From Henricia sp. BOLD:AAB3569 (taxonomy: Eukaryota > Echinodermata > Asteroidea > Spinulosida > Echinasteridae): a stretch of DNA of 64,000 nt. The stretch lies in NCBI GenBank assembly GCA_037783545.1, contig JBBELK010000384.1, forward strand, positions 992,001 through 1,056,000, given 5' to 3'. A program made the translations under genes and the position numbers. A model generated the notes under the pieces. That model had not been told where the DNA came from, ran no database searches, and saw only the letters and a program-made list of their open reading frames with translations. Of this stretch, positions 59,101-64,000 are shown one piece after another (the stretch's first letter is position 1; every line of letters begins with the position of its first letter).

Positions 59101-60654
59101 ACAAACATGTCCCGAAACAGAAATGTTGCAAATGCGAGAAACCTTCGGGGATTCCCTTCTTATCGATAGAGTTCGAGTACCACGCTCACAGCTCGGTATG
59201 CGCTGTGCAACACACGCCGTATCGCAATGTGGACGGATCAAGTGTGCTGCACTGCAAGTTCGTGAGTGCAGACTCCCCTGGTAAAACTTTTGAGTTTCAC
59301 AACACATTCCTGCCGTTTATGAAATAGCGCATCTTGAAAAACATCCTCTAAAATATCACAACATTGTGCAATTCAAACCTTTTAAATACGGTAGGAACTG
59401 AAAATAAAGCATAATTTCTGACGATATGCATTTTTAAAAACGATTTAAAACAATTTATATTGGTGGAGGAGTCCGTGTACACGGACTCGCAGTGCAGCAC
59501 ACTCAATCCGTCCAGTGCCGATACGGCGTGTGTTGCATAGCGCATACCGAGCTGCGAGCGTGGTACTCGGACTCTACCGATACGAAGGGAATCCCCGATG
59601 ATTTCTCACATTTGCAACATTTCTGTTTCGGGAATGTTTGTCAGAATGTTTGATATGTGTCAAAGATAAAGTGGTGGGAGGTTGATTCTTGAACTCTTTT
59701 TGGTTTTCGTGAAAATGAGTAAAAAAGTTGCCGAGTTGGTGTCCGCCTCATAGGTTTATGTAGCCCAGGTTGGACGTCGTCTTCATTGCATTACGAGTGA
59801 CGTCCAGGTTACGATGTCTCTAAACAGGGGGACTGAAACTTGCACATAATCTTTTGAGCTATTTTACCTTTTATTGGACGTCGAATTTATGTCCATATAT
59901 CCTTGACATCTTCATGTACAGGAACGGGAGGTTTAAATGCTATATATACCAACTTTGATGAAAGAAATAGTGAAATCTAAGGCACAACCTAACGTTAAAG
60001 TTCAGAGAAATAAATAACAGCTGCCGTCGCGTCACGCTTCGTGAAGTTTGGATAGGCTTGCGCGTGCGGCGCCACGATTTCTGGCATGCAATGCGCTTAG
60101 GCCATGGCCTAGTTCAGTTGCGACGCGCGCATGGCCGGCACGCGTACGCGGGACTACGCGCGCGGTGAGAACAAAATAAGCTGAACGTAACTTGGCTGGC
60201 TGTAGTAGTGGATTATTTGTGCACAAATATATAGCAAATTAGCGTGACTTTTTGCCGTTTTCCTCCGGAATATGCAGTTCGGTGATGTGTAGTGGATTTC
60301 TAAACCCGGCAATCCCAAAGATTAGGACACATGGAACTTTGTTAGCACATTACCGGCTTCCAGCACAAGGTAGAAATATTGATATTTTTCTTTACAAAAA
60401 TGTTCCCCTTGTTTTTGGAACTTCATATCCTGGACTCCGTATCCCCATGTAGTATGCGGTACGGAGTCCAACCTGGGCTAAGGTTTATGCACATTTGGCC
60501 GGGCAATTTTGTCATCCAATCCCATAATGCATTGAGAACGTCGATAAGGTTTTTAATTTTATATTTAGGATAAATTCGTCATGTTCGTGCTGCCAAAGCG
60601 AAAAATTTAACAACGCAAATTACGCAAAGTCTTACCTTTATCTTGCTCGGCCAT
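29042..60654 (-). CDS. YTHDC1: YTHDC1 orthologue, nuclear m6A-RNA reader (15 exons, 711 aa)
   Basis: Seen: 15 minus-strand exons with GT-AG borders and matching phases give 2136 nt including the stop (human protein: 727 aa). Order: short N-terminus; Lys/Ser/Thr-rich region (about 35-221); acidic Ser/Asp-rich stretch (about 285-310); conserved block [14 protein letters not shown] domain (about 346-495); Pro-rich part; Arg/Glu/Asp-rich repeats (about 612-674); Ser/Arg tail ending RSRSGRH. Cage residues W378, W429, M435 and L440 correspond to human W377, W428, M434 and L439. Known of the family: YTHDC1 binds m6A in nuclear RNA and affects splicing, export and chromatin-linked RNA. Start chosen: ATG at 60654, followed after 19 nt by a donor; the next exon continues in phase. 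Introns hold most of the window's transposons. Alternative exons cannot be excluded. UTR limits were not determined. Confidence 0.93.
29271..29793 (+). mobile_element. TTAA-flanked MITE, family 3 copy A
   Basis: 523 bp with ends AGGCCCAGT...ACAGGGCC and TTAA at 29267-29270 and 29794-29797. Nearly identical, direct copy at 52769-53291. Lies in YTHDC1 intron 14, about 120 bp from exon 15. Confidence 0.85.
29930..30060 (+). mobile_element. SINE family A, body fragment
   Basis: GATGGCCAGAGACACCTGG and GAGTGCTCTGGGATCTTTTA match the body of the family A SINEs; the tRNA-like head is absent. Borders approximate. Confidence 0.45.
30367..30699 (-). CDS. YTHDC1: YTHDC1 exon 14, Pro-rich and RE/RD-repeat region
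   Basis: 333 nt (residues 566-676). Proline/histidine-rich start ([20 protein letters not shown]), then a long Arg/Glu/Asp alternating tract from about residue 612 ending MKGRDKRM before donor GTAAGT. Such RE/RD tracts are typical of YTHDC1 and other splicing factors. The tract is longer and more regular than the surrounding sequence. Confidence 0.92.
31085..31162 (-). CDS. YTHDC1: YTHDC1 exon 13
   Basis: 78 nt (residues 540-565) encoding [20 protein letters not shown] then FHHQPP, aligning with the SYNDYVREFHNMGPPPP region of vertebrate YTHDC1. Phase 0 on both sides; donor GTATGC. Confidence 0.88.
31694..32554 (+). repeat. 43-bp minisatellite, 20 copies
   Basis: Unit starts GCCCTCACGTGGTAAACAGG and ends GGTTGGTTGGTGTT. 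Copies are nearly identical; the variable hexamer is CACGTG in 12, CACATG in 4, CGCGTG in 3 and CAAGTG in 1. Short inverted flanks (CAGTGCCCTCAC / GTGAGGGCACTG) bracket it. YTHDC1 intron 12. Confidence 0.95.
32615..32940 (+). repeat. Dispersed repeat (ACGTGCCTTTACGG type), copy 2
   Basis: Direct copy of 9668-9955, adjoining the right edge of the 43-bp minisatellite in YTHDC1 intron 12. Confidence 0.7.
33053..33095 (-). CDS. YTHDC1: YTHDC1 exon 12
   Basis: 43 nt (residues 525-539) encoding [14 protein letters not shown], comparable with the FSGVRRDVFLNG segment of vertebrate YTHDC1. Phase 2 in, 0 out; donor GTAAGG. Confidence 0.82.
34130..34515. mobile_element. Foldback MITE with about 125 bp arms
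   Basis: Arms 34138-34262 and 34381-34512 are inverted copies (TTACAAGCCCTCAAAG and TTTAAAATCAAACAACTTGA blocks) around a 120 bp spacer with a T-run. YTHDC1 intron 11. Confidence 0.75.
34890..35127. mobile_element. Palindromic MITE with GGGGCCAATTTCATGG ends
   Basis: About 45-bp inverted ends (CATGGCGTTGCTTAGCACGA) around a 150 bp centre. YTHDC1 intron 11. Weaker relative near 36966-37158. Confidence 0.75.
35180..35420 (-). mobile_element. tRNA-derived SINE, family B
   Basis: Minus-strand tRNA-like head GTTGGCTTCATAGCTTAATT, B box TGTTCGAATCCC, with a tail resembling the other two copies (GTGGACAAATGTCCA). YTHDC1 intron 11. Confidence 0.75.
35460..36960. other. YTHDC1 intron 11, no feature seen
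   Basis: Unremarkable intronic sequence; no conserved coding block or clear repeat borders. Confidence 0.3.
37701..37885. mobile_element. Short MITE-like inverted repeat
   Basis: GAAGCCCGGTTCATAGTTCA at the left, its imperfect inverse at the right, with several TTCGC/GCGAA motifs between. YTHDC1 intron 11. Confidence 0.5.
37911..37944. repeat. Perfect 15-bp stem, 4-nt loop hairpin
   Basis: TTATGACCACAGGAG, loop TTTG, then the exact complement. Directly right of the MITE-like repeat in intron 11. Confidence 0.8.
38525..38661 (-). CDS. YTHDC1: YTHDC1 exon 11, end of YTH domain and Arg-rich linker
   Basis: 137 nt (residues 480-524). [20 protein letters not shown] closes the YTH domain, followed by [19 protein letters not shown]. 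The donor GTTAGG at 38524 is chosen because it gives the phase needed by exon 12; the frame stays open beyond it, so a longer alternative exon is possible. Confidence 0.85.
39640..39865. repeat. Palindromic repeat (GGCATTTTGG family), copy 1
   Basis: Inverted ends CCACAATAAAGGCGGCATTT / AAATGCCCCCTTTACTGTGG. Related copies at 41698-41935 and 52460-53450. Intron 10. Confidence 0.7.
40003..40087 (-). CDS. YTHDC1: YTHDC1 exon 10, YTH domain
   Basis: 85 nt (residues 451-479). Encodes [20 protein letters not shown] then PVKIGRDGQ, which aligns with [29 protein letters not shown] of human YTHDC1. Acceptor TCTCTTTTCCAG, donor GTGAGG. Confidence 0.95.
40236..40353 (-). CDS. YTHDC1: YTHDC1 exon 9, YTH domain
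   Basis: 118 nt (residues 412-450). Carries [20 protein letters not shown]: second cage Trp (W429) plus M435 and L440. Phase 1 in, 2 out; donor GTTTGT. Confidence 0.96.
40388..40560 (+). repeat. (AAT)n-flanked dispersed repeat fragment
   Basis: An (AAT)n run is followed by ATATTTGTAATGCGCCGGTA and CTCAGGGC, the pattern of a common invertebrate SINE/LINE 3' fragment. YTHDC1 intron 8, beside exon 9. Confidence 0.4.
40691..41132. mobile_element. Inverted-repeat element split by a MITE
   Basis: Ends GGGGCCGATTTCATAGAGCC and (reverse) GGGCGAATTTCATAGCACTG frame the family 4 MITE. Same end type (GGGGCCAATTTCATGG) as 34890-35127. Confidence 0.6.
40976..41107. mobile_element. Palindromic MITE, family 4 copy 2, nested
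   Basis: TTAA at 40972-40975 and 41108-41111. It sits inside a different inverted-repeat element spanning about 40691-41132 in YTHDC1 intron 8. Confidence 0.85.
41454..41562 (-). CDS. YTHDC1: YTHDC1 exon 8, YTH domain
   Basis: 109 nt (residues 376-411). Starts GVWSTLP, whose Trp (W378) is the first m6A-cage residue, and ends [14 protein letters not shown], a core YTH strand. Acceptor TTTTATTCAG, donor GTAAAT. Confidence 0.96.
41698..41935. repeat. Palindromic repeat, copy 2 (partial)
   Basis: Shares CGTCCCGGTTAC, GAAATTTGTACACAGGG and AAATGCCCCCTTTACCGTGG with the other copies. Intron 7, ending about 40 bp before exon 7. Confidence 0.7.
41977..42074 (-). CDS. YTHDC1: YTHDC1 exon 7, YTH domain start
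   Basis: 98 nt (residues 343-375) encoding [20 protein letters not shown] then [10 protein letters not shown], the opening of the YTH fold including the conserved RNA-contacting SNNHEN segment. Donor GTATGT. Confidence 0.96.
42928..43100. mobile_element. Short pogo/Tigger-like MITE
   Basis: 173 bp with the same CAGTAAACTCTCATTATAGC end as 22607-23429, TA at 42926-42927 and 43101-43102. YTHDC1 intron 6. Confidence 0.7.
44044..44132 (+). repeat. 16-bp microsatellite ACATACAGTATACATG
   Basis: About five copies of ACATACAGTATACATG, partly self-complementary; YTHDC1 intron 6. Confidence 0.85.
44239..44331 (-). CDS. YTHDC1: YTHDC1 exon 6, pre-YTH conserved block
   Basis: 93 nt (residues 312-342), phase 1 to 1. 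Encodes [20 protein letters not shown], closely matching the RARGISPIVFDRS block of vertebrate YTHDC1. This basic/serine motif is diagnostic of the family. Confidence 0.92.
45395..45755 (-). mobile_element. tRNA-derived SINE, family A
   Basis: Minus-strand tRNA-like head with A box TGGCCGAGCGGT and B box GGTTCGATTCC, body GAGCAAGGCACTT and AAAGATCCCAGAGCATTCTT, then an A/T-rich TTTATTTATT tail. Lies between the foldback arm and the Penelope-like copy. Confidence 0.8.
45672..48160 (-). mobile_element. Penelope-like retroelement, broken, 3' end missing
   Basis: Minus-strand reverse transcriptase pieces in order from 48003 to 45780: an N-terminal coiled region, [45 protein letters not shown], the catalytic [10 protein letters not shown] near 46430, [16 protein letters not shown] and [11 protein letters not shown]. 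These fit Penelope-like reverse transcriptase. No GIY-YIG endonuclease follows, as the copy stops at a poly-G run beside a SINE. It is spread over several frames and inactive. Sense to YTHDC1 within intron 5, between the arms of a foldback element. Confidence 0.85.
48147..48226 (+). repeat. Short tandem repeat next to the Penelope-like copy
   Basis: A 17-18 bp unit (AATTCATAATACAATTAA) repeated about four times, drifting to TTCATTTCAATACAATTAA. Confidence 0.7.
48826..49053 (-). CDS. YTHDC1: YTHDC1 exon 5, acidic region
   Basis: 228 nt (residues 236-311), phase 1 to 1. Contains [20 protein letters not shown], matching the acidic, Ser-rich DYDTRSEASDSGSESVS block just before the YTH domain of vertebrate YTHDC1. 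The donor GTTGGT is weak, but the next exon joins in phase. Confidence 0.85.
50252..50294 (-). CDS. YTHDC1: YTHDC1 exon 4
   Basis: 43 nt coding [14 protein letters not shown] (residues 222-235). Acceptor TCTCTTTGCAG and donor GTATGT are both strong. Phase 0 in, 1 out. Confidence 0.8.
50455..50625. mobile_element. SINE family B, rearranged copy
   Basis: The tRNA-like head is in minus orientation (GGGATTCGAACC) but is followed by a tail in plus orientation (GGCGGTCCCTGGGTCATGGT), so the copy is a chimera or inversion. Directly left of the full copy. Confidence 0.6.
50640..51000 (+). mobile_element. tRNA-derived SINE, family B, fullest copy
   Basis: Plus strand: about 185 bp leader, then head GTTGGCTTCACAGCTGAATT, B box CGTTCGAATCCC, then TCCCTGGATTATGGTCCCTA tail. 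YTHDC1 intron 3, antisense. Confidence 0.75.
51522..52081 (-). CDS. YTHDC1: YTHDC1 exon 3, basic low-complexity region
   Basis: Largest exon (560 nt, residues 35-221). Rich in Lys, Ser, Thr and Pro, with [19 protein letters not shown] near its start and [14 protein letters not shown] near its end; these look like nuclear-localisation-type basic clusters in a disordered region. The acceptor is a weaker AAATAAAG and the donor GTAGAA, so a few residues at either edge could shift. Confidence 0.82.
52460..53452. repeat. Palindromic repeat, copy 3, split by family 3 MITE
   Basis: Left half 52460-52765 and right half 53296-53452 are contiguous in copy 2; the TTAA MITE 52769-53291 separates them. 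Intron 2. Confidence 0.8.
52769..53291 (+). mobile_element. TTAA-flanked MITE, family 3 copy B, nested
   Basis: 523 bp copy of 29271-29793, TTAA at 52765-52768 and 53292-53295. It sits inside another palindromic repeat (about 52460-53450), whose two halves match the uninterrupted copy at 41698-41935. Intron 2 of YTHDC1. Confidence 0.88.
55895..56035. mobile_element. Palindromic MITE, family 4 copy 3
   Basis: Same core blocks as the 22349 copy; flanking TTAA is eroded on both sides. Lies inside the large TA-flanked element 54192-58124. Confidence 0.8.
56335..56456. mobile_element. Palindromic MITE, family 4 copy 4
   Basis: TTAA at 56331-56334, TTGA at the other end. Only 300 bp from copy 3, within 54192-58124. 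Confidence 0.8.
56860..58060 (+). repeat. Tandem array, about 142 bp unit, roughly nine copies
   Basis: Each unit has AACGACGGTAAAACGACGTC, AAGACGTCGTGTTTTTGTTG and GGAGATGATGTTTCAGATAG. Landmarks recur at about 57001, 57141, 57283, 57429, 57652, 57794 and 57935; one unit is shortened near 57517. Confidence 0.85.
58127..58366 (-). repeat. 24-bp minisatellite inside LINE coding sequence, 10 copies
   Basis: Unit TATGGGTCCCATATAGTCGC plus ACGG (plus strand); on the coding strand each copy reads RATIWDPY. Two more copies lie at about 54143-54190, beyond the inserted transposon, so about 12 in all. Copies are essentially identical. Confidence 0.93.
58682..58765 (-). CDS. YTHDC1: YTHDC1 exon 2
   Basis: Codes residues 7-34, an acidic stretch containing [17 protein letters not shown]. 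The acceptor follows a T/C tract (TTTCCCCAG); the donor is GTTTGT. Phase 1 on both sides. Confidence 0.8.
58917..60555. mobile_element. Long palindromic foldback element, arms about 370 bp, interrupted
   Basis: Left arm 58917-59280 is inverted at 59460-59760 and resumes at 60481-60552 (blocks CCGGCCAAATGTGCATAAAC, ACTCGGCAACTTTTTTACTC, TTGACACATATCAAACATTC). The right arm is split by the 59761-60480 element. YTHDC1 intron 1. Confidence 0.85.
59761..60480. mobile_element. 720 bp TIR element with perfect 9-bp target duplication
   Basis: Ends TAGCCCAGGTTGGAC / GTCCAACCTGGGCTA, flanked by AGGTTTATG at 59752-59760 and 60481-60489. A 9-bp duplication suits Mutator-like elements. No transposase; a CpG-rich stretch and a small hairpin (GGACTCCGTA...) near 60432-60469. 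Confidence 0.85.
60636..60654 (-). CDS. YTHDC1: YTHDC1 exon 1
   Basis: Start codon plus six residues (MAEQDK), then donor GTAAG; ends in phase 1. The next exon's first two bases complete a Gly codon. The very short exon is the least certain of the set but phase and acidic sequence fit. Confidence 0.75.
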
Positions 60655-60655
60655 C

Positions 60656-60840
60656 ACTCTCGCAACACGCCAGATTAATTTCCTGTTCGTTTCTTCCGAC
60701 TTTCAACGCAGCAGAACTTGGTTTTAAATGAAAATTGACTGAAATTTCTTGTTGACGATGATTCTTTGCACTCCAGATCCATCCAACACGGCAACATGGC
60801 GTCGAATAATCTGGTAATTGTGACGTCACATAATGCATTC
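60656..60840 (-). promoter_or_regulatory. Probable YTHDC1 promoter/5' leader with CRE site
   Basis: A perfect palindromic CRE (TGACGTCA, 60821-60828) lies 167 bp upstream of the YTHDC1 start codon, and a CATGGCG (YY1-like) core lies between them. There is no TATA box. The role as promoter is inferred from position only. Confidence 0.45.
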
Positions 60841-61149
60841 ATTCTACATTAGACTTAACTCAAGTCGAGCTCTTTGTTTAGTACGTGGTCTGCAGCAGCT
60901 TCCTGTCATGTCGCATCGCACGGCGCCGCTTGCGACTCATTTGCGACTCAATTTATGGGGAAATTGTGCCTGACCGAGAACTAATTGCAATATAGAATGT
61001 GTTATAACACTGGCTGGTGTATAAACAAAATCACTGATTAACATACTGAAAATCTAAAATTTGCTACCGAGTGAAAACGTGATTTTTTTCACGCCAATTT
61101 TTGCAGCGCTATTAGGGATCTCCAAATTTACAAATTTGTTACGCCGCAA

Positions 61150-61482
61150 CTAGGAATTATTATTATTATTTCTTTCTGGTATTCATACCAAGGATTCCTC
61201 AATAGTGCTCATATTGCACTGTCACACGTAAGCATGAGGAAACCCATGAAGAATTATAAATGGCCAGAGACCGTGACCGGGGAATCCCCTTGCTCTTCAC
61301 GAAAGAATGCTCTGGACACACTTGACCAACGGCTTTACATCCCTTCCGAAGGATAGAGCAAGTGTGGTTGAGTGCCTTGTCCAAGGGCACAGGTACCGCA
61401 GCCGGATTCGAACCCGCAACCCCAAGTTTTTACCCATGATTGCTAGTTGATGGCCCTAACCACTCGGCCACGGTACCTCAAT
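61150..61482 (-). mobile_element. tRNA-derived SINE, family A
   Basis: Minus-strand head GTACCGTGGCCGAGTGGTTA, B box GGTTCGAATCC, body matching 45395-45755 and an (AAT)n tail at 61158-61172. Upstream of YTHDC1. Confidence 0.8.
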
Positions 61483-61899
61483 TTAGTTGTGGTAATTACA
61501 AATTTGTTGACGTGACCATGTACCACGGGCGTGATTGTCCGTGCTTTCAAGACATTATTTTAAGTTTATCTTCCACATTAGTTGTTTTTACGTATGAATC
61601 CCTAAATGAACATTTGGTGCCGCATTTGAGACCAGCAATAATGCCTATGATAGTTTGTAACATTCTAGGTATTTAAAGGTCCAGTAAACCCGACCAGGAT
61701 TTACTATACACTGTACATGTACTTTTTTTGTCTGACCGCCATGATTTACTAGACTTGTTGCTAGTCTACTTAAAGTTACACCACAGTTCGTCCCGTCTGT
61801 ATTGCATCTGATAAAATAGTTGTTGCTACGAAAGAATAAAGAGTAGGCTATATGCGTCATTTGCCCCAAAGGACACACAGTCCCTTGACTGTAAGTTTT

Positions 61900-62115
61900 A
61901 AACGTCGCGCTTATGCCGTGTCGAATTCAATTTAACTTGATTTTTTAAATTCGACACGGCACAAGCACGACGTTTGAAGCCATTTGGCTCGGCAAAATGA
62001 GTTCGACACGGCAGAAGATTTTAGCTAGCTCCACAGGGTCTGCCGTGCTAACTCAATTTAGTGCGGCACAAGCACGGCTTGGCTTCAAACGTCGTGCTTC
62101 TGCCGAGTCGAATTT
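61900..62115. repeat. Interlocking inverted repeats (CGACACGGCA motif)
   Basis: AAACGTCG(C/T)GCTT...GCCG and its inverse occur two to three times, with CGACACGGCA in both directions; looks like MITE debris. Confidence 0.55.
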
Positions 62116-62304
62116 ATTTTCAGTTCGAAGTTGGTCCGCAATTTCGTTCCAACTAGGAATGCGCATGCTCGCATCGCGTATGTGAGTAAAGAAATAACCA
62201 ACAAACAAGTGCATCAAAATAATGAAATGGCGACGTACAATGGACAGAATGGAAAACGCACGTGTACAACGTCCATGACGTATGGCGTGTGGAACGTTGC
62301 AATA

Positions 62305-62550
62305 TTCGATAATGCACAAATATACATGTGCGATGTTTTTTCATATGTGCGATGTTTTTTTCATATGTGTGCGATGTTTTTTCATATGTATGCGATGTTG
62401 AAAATATATGTGCAATAATTTGACATATATATGCAATGTTTTTTCATATGTATGCGATGTTAAAAATATATGTGCAATAATTTGACATATATATGCAATG
62501 TTAAAAATATATGTGGGATATTTCGACATATATGTGGGATATTTCAATGT
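62305..62550 (+). repeat. Degenerate tandem repeat (CATATGTGCGATGTTTTTT type)
   Basis: Units of about 20-30 bp alternate GCGATGTTTTTTCATATGT and ATATGTGCAATAATTTGACA. Upstream flank of YTHDC1. Confidence 0.75.
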
Positions 62551-62619
62551 GTGGGGTCGCGGTGTTCGTGATATATTAGTCTGGTACCCGGACCAACAAT
62601 TCTTTGACTAGACTGAATT

Positions 62620-63070
62620 TATTCAGTCGTTGTAATATGTGGAGCGGGAACCAGTCTAGTGATATATGGGCGTGATCTTTCATAGATTGGTTCCCGATCC
62701 CTATAGATTGCTTCGCTTATTGATCACGTTCAAATGACGTCACTTCCTACAAATCGCCACGTGCATCAGAATTTTGAGCGTATTTTTTTGTGACGCGCAT
62801 CGGCTGCGCCGTATTTCGAACAAATTTCGAGCAACACGCGCGCGTGTTTGGAACATGTTCCAGCGTGTGCGTGCGCGTACTTGATAGCGTTTAATACGCA
62901 GTAGCATTTCTTCCTACGAAGATGGCGTCTGTGAACGTGATCAATTGCGAAAGTGTGGAATATGTGGACGGGAACCAGTCTAATCTCCTGTGGGAACCAG
63001 TCTAGATATTTCAATGTATGTGCGTAGACTGGTTTCCGCTCCACATATTCCACATACAACGACTGAATAT
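62620..63070. mobile_element. Inverted-repeat element (GGGAACCAGTCTA ends)
   Basis: TTCAGTCGTTGTAATATGTGGAGCGGGAACCAGTCTA-like block at 62620-62662 is inverted at 63025-63068. An additional block GGGAACCAGTCTA recurs inside (62962, 62990). Confidence 0.55.
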
Positions 63071-63254
63071 GAGGGTCTAGGAGTGGATTTGCGTGCGTGA
63101 TATTTGGCACAAATACAAAGAAAACCAGCCCCAATAGGCCTGTACCAAAAATAAATCAGCATGGCAGATTAAATGACAGAAACTAAAGTGCAATTTCACG
63201 CAGCAGTCTATCAAGCTTGCAAGCTTCGGTTACGGATTTGACCAAGTTGACGTA

Positions 63255-63715
63255 ATTAGTCACAAAAATTAATTGCGAAGTTGTATCTAGTGCGCGAATT
63301 AAGCCGCCTTCTAGCTTAGAGAAATTATGAAATAAGAAGGGGTCTTAAAATCGATTTATTCAGACAAGTAGGCACTTTTTGTAACGATTTTTCAGCTGTA
63401 ATATAAGAAATATTCATGTAGAATCATCATCAATCAGCTTTATCGTCATAGCAATCGATTTAATTAGTCAAACAAATTAATTGCGAAGTTGTATCCAGTG
63501 CCGAAATTAAGCCGCCTTAATCTTAGAGAAATTGGGAAATAAGAAGGGGTCTTAAAATGCAATTTATTCAGACAAGAAGGCACTTTTAATTTATATTTTT
63601 CAACTGAAGCATAAGAACAACTCATATAGAATCACAATCAACCAGGTTTATAGTCAAAGCCATCGATTTACTTAGTCAAACAAATTAATTGCGAAGTTGT
63701 ATCCAGTGCGCGAAG
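63255..63715 (+). repeat. Tandem repeat, about 208 bp unit, 2.2 copies
   Basis: TTAGTCAAACAAATTAATTG recurs near 63255, 63462 and 63671, with GAAGGGGTCTTAAAAT in each full unit. Confidence 0.8.
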
Positions 63716-64000
63716 CCGCCTTAGATATGTTTTGTGCACGCACATGCGTCGCTAGAGGGCGCTGTTTGCACCTCCTTCAAAATGGCCGCGAAAATGACGA
63801 AATGGCCAAAGACACGTTTTGTGTCAAATTTGGGGATTCCGTGGCCTGCTTTTTGGAACAAGAGATGTTCGCCTGCTCGTCTGTTCACGCCAAACTGAGG
63901 GGCGCCGAAGCCAGTTGGCACGATCGATTTTGCTTGCATTCGTCATGAATCTTTGTGAACAACGTCGGCGCATGGTGGGTCGGCGCCTGTGGCTGTGCAG
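63716..64000. other. Window edge, possible start region of a neighbouring gene
   Basis: GCTAGAGGGCGCTGTTTGC (CTCF-site-like core) and CAAAATGGCCGCGAAAATGA (YY1-like, Kozak-like) occur close together, followed by GC-rich sequence. No coding exon can be confirmed. Confidence 0.25.

Noticed and set aside
60638-60838. Upstream open frame overlapping the YTHDC1 start
   Set aside because: Its ATG lies upstream of the CRE site, so probably outside the transcript; cannot be shown from sequence.

Overview
This window is animal nuclear DNA: intron-rich genes with GT-AG splice sites, very many transposon remnants, and no bacterial-style operons. The two clear genes are most like those of invertebrate deuterostomes. 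Together with abundant TACATGTA-type simple sequence and tRNA-derived SINEs, this suggests a marine invertebrate such as an echinoderm (possibly a sea star). The species call is inference only.

Two host genes could be rebuilt exon by exon with all splice phases agreeing. The first, on the plus strand at 17639-26291, is a five-exon PLEKHJ1 orthologue (227 aa; PH domain plus a proline-rich tail). The second, on the minus strand at 60654-29042, is a fifteen-exon YTHDC1 orthologue (711 aa), the nuclear reader of N6-methyladenosine (m6A) in RNA. Its YTH domain keeps the aromatic-cage residues. The two genes are convergent: PLEKHJ1 ends at 26291 and YTHDC1 ends at 29042. Left of PLEKHJ1 lies a minus-strand SAP/SWIM gene (15675 to about 13367) that looks decayed, and a plus-strand THAP-type zinc-finger first exon (10832), followed 93 bp later by a Tc1-like transposon.

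Most of the rest is layered mobile DNA. 0-17 kb: TTAA-flanked MITEs, a TA-flanked 628 bp element, a Harbinger-like MITE, the Tc1-like element, a hAT-like MITE and probable LINE and SINE tails. 17-26 kb (PLEKHJ1 introns): a TTCGCC-rich repeat, a pogo-like MITE and a TIR element near 25.2-25.9 kb. 29-60 kb (YTHDC1 introns): a 43-bp minisatellite (intron 12), nested MITEs (introns 8 and 2), a Penelope-like retroelement and a SINE inside a foldback element (intron 5), a LINE fragment with an in-frame 24-bp repeat interrupted by a 3.9 kb TA-flanked element (intron 2), and a foldback carrying a 720 bp element with a 9-bp target duplication (intron 1). 61-64 kb is repeat-rich flanking DNA with no gene I could support.

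I found no new multi-gene system. The most informative material is the order in which elements inserted into one another, the shared core of two TA-flanked families, the LINE with the expanded in-frame repeat, and the host gene structures. I saw no retroviral, LTR or Polinton-type element.
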